Numbered from the stretch's first letter, positions 37,313 through 50,129 are shown. The stretch is DNA of 64,000 nucleotides from Scleropages formosus (GCF_900964775.1 NC_041818.1:15027332-15091331), one strand, 5' to 3'. A program made the numbers and translations. The notes: generated by a model from the letters alone, not told the origin.

Positions 37313-38082
37313 AAAGAATCTGTGTTGTCTCCAGTGATCTCTGCAATAAGCTGTATATAGGAAGGTCACAAAGTAAAGAATTCTTTCTGAGGGATCCTTT
37401 TTTGGTCTTCATTCCTTTAGAAACGTTTACGTCCTCAGTGTGGGAAGTCTTACAGCCTGTACCCATATGAACAGAAGGACAATTGAAATTCTAACCATGG
37501 GTTTTTGAGGATATTGTCACATTCTCCATGGTTTTCGAGCAGTCCTTCTCCAGACCCGCAAAGCGGCAGATAGTGAAGGTTTAATTGTATTGGCTCTCTC
37601 AGGCACACAATTTTTCAGATTTTTTTACTTCTTGCTCACAGTAACAAATCAAATCTCCAGTCTGCTAAGTGACTCAGCAGTGATTTTCACTGGGTAAAAA
37701 GGAGCCACAAAGTTCCTGTGCATGAATTTGCATCCTTTATTAATCATTTGTTAAATATCTAACCATCAACACGGAAGAAGATCTCCAGAAGAACATCTCA
37801 GACTAATAAATCATGGCAGTGACTGGAGGGGGGCAAAAAGGCAATTTCAGTAAAGCGTACTTAGTATACAGAGGGACTTAGCCACCACACCCTCTCTCCA
37901 GCAGGAAGGAAAACTAAATGTCAGTGTTTATGTGGTCCATACATGTAATGACTCTCTTTGTTGCATTTCACGGCAGGAGCTATGCCACCGTCTTCATCTG
38001 GTTTGGACGTTGTTAAGTTTTTAGTATTTTAGCCTTAAAATTAAATACAGTATTAATAAATGACAGAAAACTATTTCAATTT

Positions 38083-38284
38083 TGGGGGGTGTGGTGGCGC
38101 AGTGGGTTGGACCGGGTCCTACTCTCCGGTGGGTATGCGGTTCGAGTCCTGCTTGTGGTGCCCTGGGACAGATTGGCGCCCTGTCCTGGGTGTATGCCCT
38201 CCCTCTCCAGCCTTATGCCCTGTGTTGCCGGGTTAGGCTCTGGCTCCCCGCGACCCCGAATGGGACAAGTGGCTCAGAAATGTG
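38083..38284 (+). mobile_element. tRNA-derived SINE (family 1)
   Basis: Plus-strand copy with a very short tail. Candidate imperfect flanks TATTTCAATTT / TATTTTGATTT. Confidence 0.87.
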
Positions 38285-38584
38285 TATTTTGATTTGTACA
38301 TTATTTGAATTTTTTGTTTCATCTATATTTTATTAGGATTTTGAGTGAAAATGGGTCTTTCTGAGAGATATTAGGTCCTACTGGGAGATATTGGTAGTTC
38401 TAGTGTCCTGTTTCTGGTGAGAAAAGTCCTGTATTAAGAGCAGCCCAATTGTGAAACCACATGAAACATGTCCCTTATGTTCATAAAACACATTTAATAC
38501 ATTTCAGACTCTTTACTTTAATGAAACACTGTCATTATGTATAAAATAAATAAAAAATATTTATGAAGATAAAATAATTTTTAT

Positions 38585-38798
38585 TGGGGGGTGTGGTGAT
38601 GCAGTGGGTTGGACCAGGTCCTGCTCTCCAATGGGTCTGGGGTTCGAGTCCTGCTTGGGGCGCCTTGCAATGGACTGGTGTCCCGTCCTGGGTGTGTCTC
38701 CTCCCTCTCCAGCCTTTCGCCCTGTGTTGCCGGGTTAGGCTCCAGCTCCCCGCGACTCCATATGGGACAAGTGGTTTCAGATGATGTGTGTGTGTGTG
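38585..38798 (+). mobile_element. tRNA-derived SINE (family 1)
   Basis: Plus-strand copy flanked by TAATTTTTAT (38575-38584 and 38799-38808). Confidence 0.92.
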
Positions 38799-40649
38799 TA
38801 ATTTTTATCACCCTTGGCTCAAAACAATATTCAGCTGTACTCCATTGGATACTTCCTGCATTTGACTCAAAATCACCACAGCAGTGCCTATTAAAAATGG
38901 ATTAGCATTTGGATTAAAAACAATAATAAATTAAACATAATAAAAACCAGACAAGATACACCCCTGTTTAAGGTCATTGGAATTCACTCTAAATATTCCA
39001 TTGTTAATATTTATGTACAATTCTGCAAAGGAATGTATTCAAAAATAAAAGCTTGATATTACTGTTTTGTATTTGGACTGTTGGTTACTTTGTCCTGATC
39101 TTGTCTTGATCTAGTAATTATGCTATAAAGGGCATATAGAGTGTGATTTCATTTACAGTGTATGTTTAAATATTTTATTAATTTTTGTCAATGCTACTTT
39201 TTGATTTCAGGGAACATAATAATAATAATAGCATTTTTTTATGAGATGTATGTCGCTTTGGAGAAAAGTGTCTGCTAAATGATTAAATGTAAATCTAACA
39301 TTGCGTTTTAGTTAGGTAGCTTTTTTTCAGGTCAGTTATCTTTTTAATGTGAAATACTATAAATACTTATATATGAATAAATTCATGTTAGATATAACTA
39401 CAAATATTTAGGAAAGGTGTGTGCTTTTCCACTTTTCTTCTTTCAACTGTTTATGCTCATGTACATCTCTGTGTTCATTGTACTTTGCTACAAATACACA
39501 TCACATAATTAACATAGTTTTTGACCATGTTATTTTGTATTAGCAGTCTTTTGAAAAAGCTACATTGCATTGTTAGAAATGTTTCTATTAGTAAAAATTA
39601 CACAAGGACACATAATTCAGTGTTAATCTTGTAGTGTTAGCACTGCAAACAGAGTTGTGATAATTTTGGAATTTTTGTATTTTTTTGTAAATTTTTTTTT
39701 TTTTTTTCTCTTCGAGGACAGGATCCACATTGAAGAGATTATACTGCTCTGATACCAACCAATAGGTAACGACACTGAATAAGAAATAAACATTAGAGCA
39801 CCAATAGGTCCTAATAGGTGGATTTAAAAAAAAAAAAAACATATGTGACTAATGAACAGGTTCCCTCCCAAAACCATGTGAAGGTGTGAACAATGTGAAA
39901 GATGTGCATAACTTTGTTAACAGAGCACATGGCACAGCTGGCTATGATTGTATAACGTTTAGCTGGGAATAAATGGTGGATTGTATATCACACCCACTTA
40001 CTAAAGCAGCCTGTCTCTTGTAAAGACTCGTATATTGCCCTGTCCTTGTCTTCAAAATACTAAGAGCCTGATTTCTAGTCACAGATGAAATAATACAATA
40101 CAAAACCACAAAGTAAATAGTGATGATGAAGAAAATAAATTGCATAAATTGCTGCGCCACTGACACAAAGGTGTACTGTACAGGCAGACACGCAGATAAA
40201 CAAATCAGGTACACAGATGAACACATAAGTGTACAGGAAGCTAAAGATATATGTGCAAACACACAGGTCAGTGGACATATTTACAACGAGTAAAAATCCT
40301 GAAAAGGTTAAAGGTAGAAATTCATCTTCCTCTTCTGCTCACCTAGACTAAACTTTTGCCTTTTCCTCTTTGTTGTTTCCTCCTCTCCATTTCTTTCTTT
40401 CTTTTCTGTGACGCTGCTGCCACCCTTTTCAATTCACGGTAAGAAGTCTTCATCAGACACTCCCTTTTCGCACCTAAGAAAGTAGGCAAGTATACAGCTC
40501 ATTATTTATGCAAGTCTGGTCAGCCAATTATAACAAAGGTTTATCAGGCCCCACTTAAACTTTTTTACTTAATACTGTGACTTGGGTACCTTTTTCTCAT
40601 ACACATCAGTACTGGGCATTCCTTTTTAGAAACCTTAAAGAAAGAAGGC

Positions 40650-42363
40650 ATGACAGTAACAAGACTTTATGTTTCCCTTCTGCTGTTCACTTGTACATGT
40701 AAGTTCAAATTTACAATAAACTATGGATAAAGATATATATTTTTCTTGTTTAGACAGAGATCCTGTAAGAAGTGTATGTTGCATTTAAGATGTGCACTGA
40801 GATTAATCCCATTACTTTGTGCTTGCATTTTTCTTCCAGATATCACGCTTGCTGATGACATCGTGCAGCCTAACGTCATGATGAAGGCTCTACTTGGAGA
40901 CAGTGTGACTCTTACATGCTTCTGTACAAAGGATGAAATAACCTACATCGCTTGGTTCGAACAGCCGTTCGGCCAGAAACCTCAAATCGTGGCAAAAGCT
41001 CTTTTCTATTCACAAGATGTTGAATTTCAGGCTGAATTTGAAAACAGGTTGTCCTTACAGTGGATAGAAGCAACCAAAAGTTTTAACATGACTATTTTAA
41101 AAACAGAGCTGTCTGATTCAGCAGTGTATTACTGTGTTACAGTCTTATATAATGAGGTCACTTTTGGAGACGGAACCGTCCTCATACTGACAGGTAAGTA
41201 GAACTGTTACTCCACATGTAACTCTTCTTAAGCCTTGTGCCGTTTTAAAAGATTTTTCTTTAATTACAAAAAGCTGTTTGTGCTACCTGTGATTGTCAGC
41301 CATAACAAATCTTTTATGTGATGGGGAAATGTTAGAAAAAGAAAAAAAGAAACCAATTTTGTTGAGACTCAACTATGAATATTTCAGTTAAATTTTACCG
41401 TAACTATTTTCCACAATGAATTTTTGGCAAAATGATGCTTTATTTATAGTCATGTTACTTGGTCATCCATAGAAAAATCCATATTTGTTATGACAGAACT
41501 GTCTCTGCTGAAAATGATTTTTTCACAGATTCCAACAGCAGGACTGTGGTGCAGCAGCCTGTGTCAGACCCAGCGCGTCCAGGCGACTCGGTGACTCTGC
41601 AGTGTACAGTAGACCGTGAGACCTGTGCAGGAGAACACAGTGTTTACTGGTTCAGACACGGCTCGGGAGAATCCCTTCCGGGACTCATTTACACCCATGG
41701 AAACAGGAGTGATGAATGTGAGAAGAGCCCTGAGGCTGGGTCTCCTACACACAGCTGTGTCTACAGCCTCCCCAAGAGGAACCTTAGTCCCTCCGATGCT
41801 GGGATTTACTACTGTGCTGTGGCCACGTGTGGGGATATACTGTTTGGACGTGGGACAAAGATAAGTATGGAAGATGGTAAGGTCTGGACTGAGGAAAACT
41901 TGACTTTCATATACAGAACCATCATCAAACTGAGCAATGTATCTTTTTTGCAATGGGTGATTTGTCTTACTTGCCGTTTTAACTTTTCAATAATTTCATA
42001 CTGCAATCACCTGCAATGTAATTAATATTTAGTTAAGTAAAACTTAACAGGATAAATACAAACATTTATTGAATCATTAAAGTGTACGGCAACAGTCAGT
42101 CTTACTTTCCGATGATCTGCCAATGCACACAATTTTACATGTTTTATCTTATACTTACAAAAATATATATTTTTTGATTAAAATGATTAATTAATTGAAA
42201 ATATATACATTTAATAAATGTAATGAGAAATGTGATATTTTTTTCTTTAGGATTTGGCTGTACTTCAGAGAAGGCTGTGCTTGTTTGGCTCTCCATTGTA
42301 AGAAGTGGAGTCCTCATCTGTATCCTGCTAATGTTCACCGTCTTCTATTTTATTCTAAAATAA
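40650..42363 (+). CDS. nitr: NITR gene G, putative activating receptor without tail (287 aa, four exons)
   Basis: Exons: 40650-40698 (leader MTVTRLYVSLLLFTCT), 40840-41193 (V), 41529-41876 (I), 42251-42363 (membrane and stop). Phases 1,1,1. V residues 18-134 have VTLTC, AWFEQ, DSAVYYC and FGDGTVLIL, closely like gene D. The I domain has the family cysteines and NRS site and ends FGRGTKISMED. The membrane exon reads TSEKAVLVWLSIVRSGVL and then a hydrophobic run ending in FILK and TAA, so there is no cytoplasmic tail and no ITIM. Arg268 lies inside the hydrophobic run. In NITRs and other paired receptors such a basic residue docks an ITAM adaptor such as DAP12; that partner is inferred. An AATAAA candidate is at 42713-42718. 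I searched the following intergenic sequence for a tail exon and saw none. Confidence 0.88.
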
Positions 42364-43479
42364 TCCTAAAATTGAGCTCTATTCAGTGTATAACTTGATC
42401 ACAAAGCCTACTTTTATTTAATAAGAAAATTTGCCTCTGTGTCTATTAAACCCTGCTATGCCTTGTACAGAATAACAGAAGCCTTTAATTGTACTGCTGT
42501 TTTTAATGTATTCCTATTTCCTTTCTTATCTGACAATTATTTTTAATTTGCAATTCATACAGCTACATTTGGTACTGGGTTAGATAGCTTCCTCGGAGGT
42601 ACGATAGGCAGCACCTCCTTGGATTTAAACTAGAGATCTTCAAGTGTCCCTTTTACCCTAGTCTTCCTATATATCTCTGTATATATGTATATGTAACCCT
42701 TATTTTCTTAAAAATAAACATTTAGAAGTAGAAAACACAACCTACCCTGTAAACTTAATTGCTATGGACCCAGAATTAGTCACTCCATAGCATGAGTGGG
42801 TTAAGCTCCCAGTGTTCGTCCTTTCCTTTGTGCCTATTCGCATGCATTGTTAAATATGAAAAGGCATAAGTGCACATTTTGCTAATATAAACATTTATGC
42901 ATTTCAATTTCAACATTTAATTTCAGCATTAACATTCAACATCCACATGTATATATTACACTGTATATATCTGTAATTATGTATATATATATTAAGTAAT
43001 CATTTCGCAGATAAAACACAATTTGTACAGCGGCATCCTGGGTCACTGGGGAGGTTTGATGGAAGAGACTGGAGGACCAGAAAGTAGAGAGTTTCAGTAG
43101 TTCTGGTGGGGCATCACAATGGCCTGGACCAGGATCTGTGTAACGTGTGTTGTGAGATAAGGGCTGATCCTGCAGATGATTCTGCAGGACCAAGTTATGG
43201 CTTCACTGTGCTGAAAAATTATCATTTAAATCAAGCAAATGAATCACAAGTGAAAATGCGATGGAAATAAACAATTTAAAACAGTCTAGTAAAAGACTGA
43301 TCACAATTCCTTGCATTTTTTTGTGAATGGGATACAGATTACAACAACCTGAGCAGTGATCTGGGGGTGCACGTGGGGGTACTTCATGTGCAATACTACA
43401 ACACAGTACTATAACACAATAATACAGTTATCTGGGTGAGCTGTATATAAGTTTTGATTTTTCAAGTGCTCATAAAACC

Positions 43480-43693
43480 GCAGGGGGGTGCAGTGGTGCA
43501 GTGGGTTGGACCGGGTCCTGCTCTCCGGTGGGTATGGGGTTCAAGTCCCGCTTAGGGTGCCTTGCGATGGACTGGTGTCCCGTCCTGGGTGTGTCCCCTC
43601 CCCCTCCAGCCTTACGCCCTGTGTTGCCGGGTTAGGCTCCGGCTCCCCGCGACCCCATGTGGGACAAGCGGTTCAGGTAATGTGTGTGTGTGT
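43480..43693 (+). mobile_element. tRNA-derived SINE (family 1)
   Basis: Plus-strand copy close to consensus, flanked by TCATAAAACC (43470-43479 and 43694-43703). Confidence 0.93.
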
Positions 43694-44054
43694 TCATAAA
43701 ACCAGCAATAGGATAAAAGCCTATTAAATCACTGCTTGACTGTAATCATGTTTGTGTGTTTTAATGTTTGTGTGGGTGTTATATAAATGAAATTTCAGAT
43801 TCCATTTTGGCATATTCAGCAGGCAGACACACTGATAACATAATTAAGCTGCTCAATAAATCTGTTGATCTCAGTGTAGTGTCTTCTTGTTTGTATGACT
43901 GTCCTACAATCCACAAAGACATGCTTTGCAGGTTAACAATAATTCTGCTTTGTCACTGTTCTGCTAGTGACTGTAGGTGTGTATTTGTATGTGTGTGTGA
44001 CGGGGTCTCTGGGAAAGGTTGGTATCCTGTGTTACTCTGAGCCTCCTATGACAG

Positions 44055-44123
44055 ACACACACACACACACACACATTTTCTGAACCGCTTGTCCCATACA
44101 GGGTCGTGGGGAACCGGCAACTC
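44055..44123 (-). mobile_element. tRNA-derived SINE (family 1), 3' end only
   Basis: Minus-strand fragment holding the CA tail and the last 40 bases of the body, then unrelated sequence: a 5'-truncated copy. Confidence 0.85.
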
Positions 44124-44243
44124 AGGGCAACACACAAACAAAATACAGTAGAGAAGTGTGAACAGCTGTGCTGTCCATGGTGCTGAATTTACTTATTATT
44201 ATTTACTGTGGCCAGCTTGTTCTCCAGTGGGTTCTTTAAACTA

Positions 44244-44461
44244 ACACACACACACACACACACACACACATTGTCTGAAACCGCTTGTCCCATACGGGGC
44301 TGTGGGGAGCTGGAGCCTAACCCGAAAACACAACGCCTAGGGCCAGAGGGGGAGAGGACACACCCAGGATGGGACGCCAGTCCATCACAAGGCACCCCAA
44401 ATGGGACTTGAACCCCAGACCCACTGGAGAGCAGGACCCGGTCCAACCCACTGAGACCCCC
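44244..44461 (-). mobile_element. tRNA-derived SINE (family 1)
   Basis: Minus-strand copy with a CA tail of about 28 bases; flanks share only AACTAA. Confidence 0.88.
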
Positions 44462-46031
44462 AACTAATAAACTGATTTGTAAAAAAACAGCACAGACCAG
44501 CTGTTGTATATACCTACAATGGGTAAACCGTAAAAGTTCAACAAGTACATTGTTTTTAGTAATGTCGTGGTGCACCATACATGAAGCATATTTATCTACA
44601 ATGTTAGAAAGCAAGTTCTAGAGTTTTTCTTACAGCTGGACAGTGAGGCTCTTTATATACATTCTGACTTCTAATGTCTCAAGGAGAGCTGAGCGCTTTC
44701 TAATAATGTAACTTCATGAAATTACTAAAATGACAGTGTGTTGGATCAAGGCCAATGAGTGACAAGACAAAATATTTTACTTTACACTGAAAATTTGGAG
44801 AAAATAATGCTCTAAACCAAATAGCATTAAAAGAAATTCTAACAATACACAGTCACAACTGAAAAAGAAAAAGTGCCCTAACCCTAACCACCAAAGCCTA
44901 CAACTCAAATTTTCTCAGTTTCCAAACTGCTCGCTTCACGGTTACGCTCAAGTCTCTTTATATAAAGCGTGTGCTTGCATTCTGTTGGCCACAACTGGAG
45001 ATCGTTTTGTTTTAACAACATCATCTGTGTTTGTCAGTCAGGGAGACCGGGGTGTGGCCTTGGTTCCAGCCTATCACATTGATATTAGTCGAGTAACTAT
45101 ATTCAATAAACGGAACAATGAATCAATTTTTGCAATTTAAATAAATTGATGAATAAATAAATATTAAACTCTGTGTGGTAGAAGGTTCGAGACTTGAAAT
45201 TCAGGCTAGATCCTGCATCTGATATCTCGCTTGGTCTGCTTCTGACTTTTCTGACATTCTCAGCGACCATATTAATGTTTTGGGAGAGTGAAATGGGTTT
45301 GTATTTCCATTTTTGTTTTAATAACTACATTGATTTCAAACTCATATTCGTGCTGAAATGAGTGACTATATGTGTCCAACTAGATAAAGTTAAGGCAGAA
45401 AGAATTTTTGAACTCCAAGAGCACTGTCTAAAGATGGGAATAAAGACCAAATTAATTCCATAAATTGAATGCTCTGAATTAAATATATATATGTATATAT
45501 TCAAATGTGCCTTTGTGTTCTGTGAAGGATGCATGTGTCTCAAACAGTTTTTAAACTTAAGTTTCAGTGATGAATATTAGACAACCCCCATCTGAGACAC
45601 TGACCTGCCTCTCATAAATAAGACTTTTAAACATCCGTAAACCTCCAGAGTTCCATGTACACAAAACGCAGTCGCACTCCATCACATTCTGTGTTCCTCC
45701 TGTCTTCCTGTCAGTCATTATTATTATCACACCTGAGGTGAGGCTGAGGTGGACTTTCTTACAATCAGAACTTCTGCGCACACTTGCGTACAAATGTACA
45801 TGAGAACACTTAGCCGAACAGTGAAGAGTTCTGGACTAGAGAAGACAGTATTGCATATTCAACTCGATTTCTCAAGGGGTGTGTCTTAGTCCTGTACTTA
45901 ACCAGTCAGAGGAAGCTGTTGAATTTCCTCTCAAGACCTTAAGTACCAAACAGCCTTGTGAACAGAAGAATATTTTCAGTCAGTGCTGTGTTGGGTGATG
46001 AGATGTTCAGAAGTTAAGAGCAGCTCCAAGC

Positions 46032-49000
46032 ATGATCCCACTCTATGTATTAATTCTGACTGCATTTCAGCCATGTAAGTCTGTACTTTTAAATTTTTTT
46101 TTATTTTCTTGTTTGTGCTTTAATGACACAATGGAAAAAACTCATTTGAATGTATGCAGTGTTTGAGGTCAGGATGTCTATTACTTAACAGTGTACCTTT
46201 GTTGCGGTTTACAGTGTTTTGTCAATATTCAAGTGGTAATTTAATACAATTCTGTAATGTTATAGATATATATGCATATATATATACATATATATACACA
46301 CATTTCATATCTATACACACACACACACACACACACACACCATCATAACATTACCTACTACAAATTGAGTAGACCATAGTGTGGTGTCTGTTACAGGTGA
46401 AACTGGTGATCAGCATGTTTTCCAGCCTCACCGGTCAAAATCAGTGCTTCTTGGAGAACCTGTCACTCTAGAATGCTACACAGATGCTGAAAGTGTTTTG
46501 ACTTGGGTTTGGTTTAAAAACACAGTGGAACATGGGCTGAGAACTATAATAACAGTTTCTTATGGAAATCAGCAGCTTCAAGGACCGTTTGCAGGTGATT
46601 CTCGTATGACCATTCAAAAAAATGACCAAAACTGTAACCTGAGTTTATCGCAAGTCAGTTTTACAGACGTTGCCTCATATCACTGTGGAATACAATGGTT
46701 TGGTACCTGGTATTTTGGGGATGGAACATTTTTAGTGCTCAAAGGTAAGTTCTTATTATTTCGGTTGAAATTGCTATACTTTCTTTTGAAAGAAAAATGG
46801 ATGAAGACATAAATCTTTAGTTACAGAAAACAAATGTACAAAAATTCGCCATCCTTTCTACTATAGACAAATTACGCTGCACAAATCTATAAGGGATTAT
46901 GTTCGGCTACCAGAATTTTAAAAAATTCGGCTGTTTAGTCAGGCTTCCAGTTTGGTTTTCTTTGTTTCAGTTAAATCTCTTGTGACAACTGGTCATTAAG
47001 CTTTTTATGTTCATTTGATGCTTTTAATGTTAATTCATCTGTAAATTTATTCCATTAGATTTAGAGCCGGTCCAAGTAATCCAGAAGCTTGTGTCAGACC
47101 CAGTGCGTCCAGGAGACTCGGTGACTCTGCAGTGTACAGTAGACGGTGAGACGTGTGCAGGAGAACACAGTGTTTACTGGTTCAGACACGGCTCGGGAGA
47201 ATCCCTTCCGGGACTCATTTACACCCATGGAAACAGGAGCGATGAGTGTGAGAAGAGCCCTGAGGCTGGGTCTCCTACACACGGCTGTGTCTACAGCCTC
47301 CCCAAGAGGAACCTTAGTCCCTCCGATGCTGGGATTTACTACTGTGCTGTGCTCACATGTGGACGTATATTGTTTGGAAATGGAACAAACCTGGAAATTG
47401 AAGGTACGGACAAAATAACGTGTTTTTCTGCAGAAATTGTTTTTAATGGTCCTAATGCATTCCCTGCTATAATTTTGTGGGAATATATAGGTGTGTATTT
47501 AATGTAAATGTCATAAAATAAAAATACTGATAAAACTTCTGATGTTTCTGAAGTTTCAAACAGTAAAAGTGTTTTGTAAGATAAAACTTTAAAACAATTG
47601 AGAACAACCTTTCTCAAGAGAGTATGATGCCTGTTTTCCATCTGTTATTCTGGCAAAATAAGATCATTTGCACAAAGGCACAACATAGTTTTAGAAAGTT
47701 CCTGCAGTTTCCACTTTCATATTCAGCAGGTTAGTGGTTAAATTGTAGAAGAGAGTAGTAGTATAGAAACATAAATTCTGCTTACAGTCACTGAAATTGT
47801 TTTGATTAATAAGACCTCAGATATCTAGTTCGACATAAACGTTGAAATAAAAACTTAAACTTGAGTTTTAGACTATAATATCCAAATGTCTATTGACTGG
47901 AATGTCTATCTGTATATTGCTAGTCTTGAAAGGAGCCTGCAAATTATGTTGCCTCTGAGTAAATTGATCCCAATTTTAATTTAGTAACATTTTCAAAAAA
48001 AAAAAAAAGGGATTTTCACACAGGTCAGCAAACTGCTCAGTCATGAACAGCTAAAGTTTCACTGGCAAAGTCAGTAACAAAATTCATTAGTTTTTATCGG
48101 TAGAATCATCTCCATTCATGTGAAAAAACTCAGATGAAAGTCCTTTATTCCATTCACAGTTATCATTTCACATAAATAAAGATTAAAATTATGATTATAA
48201 TGTGCTGAATAATAACTTTTTATGTGTTGTGTGTTCATGTTAAAGCCTGTGCACTGTGAAAAAACTTTAAAGTATTAATTAAATTTTTCATTGACTTTTG
48301 TGGTAACAAGTATTGTATATATAGCGAATCACATCTTCACGCTAATCTCAGAACTAAAACAACCCACTAGAAAAACAGGATCGTGGGATTTATGGTACAT
48401 GCGAATGATTTGGCATGTTTGACTCAAATACATGATGGAACACGAAAAGATCTAACATTTCATCCTTTCATACTTGTTTTAATTTTTTACCAGATGGCCA
48501 TAGCAATATTTTGATCTATCTTAGCCTTGTGGGTGTTATCATCGTGTCTCTCACTGTGAATATCATCCTTCTTGTTATGTTGAGGAAAGCAAGACAATTT
48601 CAAACAGGTAGGCAAAGTTTGTCTTGTGTCAGAACAGGTCCTGTCTTTCTGTTGTTTCTTTTGACAACTTTAAAATTCCGTTAGAGTATTAATTCAAGTC
48701 ATCTTCTGTGAAATATTCAACATTCATTTAATAGACTGTGTTACACCAAAACTCACAAGTTAACAAATAAACCGTATAAAATATCAAGCACACAGATAGC
48801 ACACATACATCCAGAGAAGTCACCAAAATAGTGTATTTTATATTGTCTAGGCACATGTGAACAAGGTTAAGAGCCAAATGATTTCAAATATAATTAAGGT
48901 ACGGTTACAAATACCGTCCATTAGAATAACAAAATAAAATGCATGCAGTGCTTGCAACACTGTCTTTATCTATTTCTGTTGAAGGAATGGAACAGAATTT

Positions 49001-49425
49001 GTTTCACCCTGATGTTTCTTCCTATGAATTTTACTAAATCCCAGTGTGTTGAAATTTGAACTTTGTGGAAAAAGTTTGGACCACATAAAGCAAAGACTGA
49101 CTTTCTATTTCCTTTTTCTTAAAGGATTGTACCAAAGAGACGATGTTTGTACAAGAGTTCAGGTAATATGGTTATCTTTGTGTTAATGTACATTTCTACA
49201 GTCTTGATTTCATCCCACAAGTCCGCTAACTCTTCAGACAACTGACTTAAATAGCAGGAGACTGTGGAATAAATATACCCCTGTTGTTTATTGTAGGATG
49301 ACCGAGCAGACTGTGTAAATTATGCTGCGCTGAGCTTCGCATCGCACAAATCCCAGAGTAGAAGGACACGGAAAGTGGAGAACGAGGTTCTGTATTCAGC
49401 TGTGAGACAGCAGCTCAGTTTGTGA
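46032..49425 (+). CDS. nitr: NITR gene H, two-Ig inhibitory receptor (338 aa, six exons)
   Basis: Exons: 46032-46074 (leader MIPLYVLILTAFQP), 46397-46744 (V), 47059-47403 (I), 48494-48607 (membrane), 49125-49162 (linker, 38 bp), 49297-49425 (tail). Phases 1,1,1,1,0. V residues 16-130 contain VTLEC, WVWFKN, VASYHC with histidine in place of the second tyrosine, an extra Cys in DQNCNLSL, and a J-like strand YFGDGTFLVL. The I domain starts with its own sequence (DLEPVQVIQKL) before joining the shared form at VSDPVRPGDS. The membrane segment is neutral. The tail has the strongest ITIM pair in the cluster, VNYAAL (Y305) and VLYSAV (Y329), and is nearly the same as the exon of gene A. An AATAAA candidate lies at 49696-49701. 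Confidence 0.9.
46315..46340. repeat. (AC)n microsatellite next to an AT-rich run
   Basis: A run of AC follows a TATATACA-rich stretch (46263-46300) in the first intron of gene H. Confidence 0.9.
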
Positions 49426-49912
49426 GGACCTTGTTTACGTGGAGGACAAGCCATAAGCAAAAGGAATGCCACCAGCTGTAACAGTTACCTTGACTGTGGG
49501 AGGAAACAAGAGCACACCTAAGAAAACCATGTGAACCCTGGGAGAACCTGCAAAACTGTGAGCCAGATTCAAACCAATTGTTCAAACCTACAGCCCAGAA
49601 GCTGTGAGGCACCAGTTGTACCTGCTGCACCACAGTCCTGTCTATTTAAGAACATTACATCCGAAGGAAATCTTGGAAAACCAGACATAAGTAAAAATAA
49701 ATGAATACGAATAACCTGACCTTTAGCACTGTTTTGCTACTAATACTAAAAAAAAAAAAAATTCAGCTTGTTCTTCTAACATCTTCATTTTTGATGAGTA
49801 AATTAAACATTTAACTTGATCTATATTATAACAAGTATTGTGGATTGATTGCTACAATTTGTAGACTACAGTCTTCCCTCAATTCCTATTAGCTCACACT
49901 TACAAAAAATAC

Positions 49913-50129
49913 ACACACACACACATTTTCAGAACCGCTCATCCCATACGGGGTCACGGGGAACCGGAGCCTACCCGGCAACACAGGGCGTAAGGCCAGA
50001 GGGGGAGGGAACACACCCAGGACGGGACGCCAGTCCGTCGCAAGGCACCCCAAGAACCCCAGGACTTGAACCCCAGACCCACCGGACAGCAGGACTGTGG
50101 TCCAACCCACTGCGCCACCGCACCCCCAT
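49913..50129 (-). mobile_element. tRNA-derived SINE (family 1)
   Basis: Minus-strand copy flanked by CTTACAAAAAATAC (49899-49912 and 50130-50143), a perfect 14-base duplication. Among the youngest copies here. Confidence 0.94.

Larger units (their letters stand above)
28307..40649. other. 12.3 kb receptor-free, repeat-rich gap between E and G
   Basis: Holds broken LINE pieces (29060-30165), six complete family 1 SINEs and one pair lying back to back (32704-33156), a family 2 SINE of double form (36843-37312), a family 3 SINE (33804-34011), CA runs and AT-rich sequence. I looked for the I-domain signature, DSxxYYC and tail tyrosine motifs on both strands and found none. Nothing recognisable in 30900-31970, 35000-36360, 37320-38080 or 38810-40640. 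Confidence 0.6.
42364..46031. other. Intergenic G-H, repeat bearing
   Basis: Holds family 1 SINEs (43480-43693, 44055-44123, 44244-44461) and, at 43016-43195, a stretch (GAGAGTTTCAGTAGTTCTGG, GGCCTGGACCAGGA) of a long dispersed fish repeat. The piece 42700-42790 resembles 55575-55675 downstream of gene I. Nothing recognisable in 44620-46031. Confidence 0.65.
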
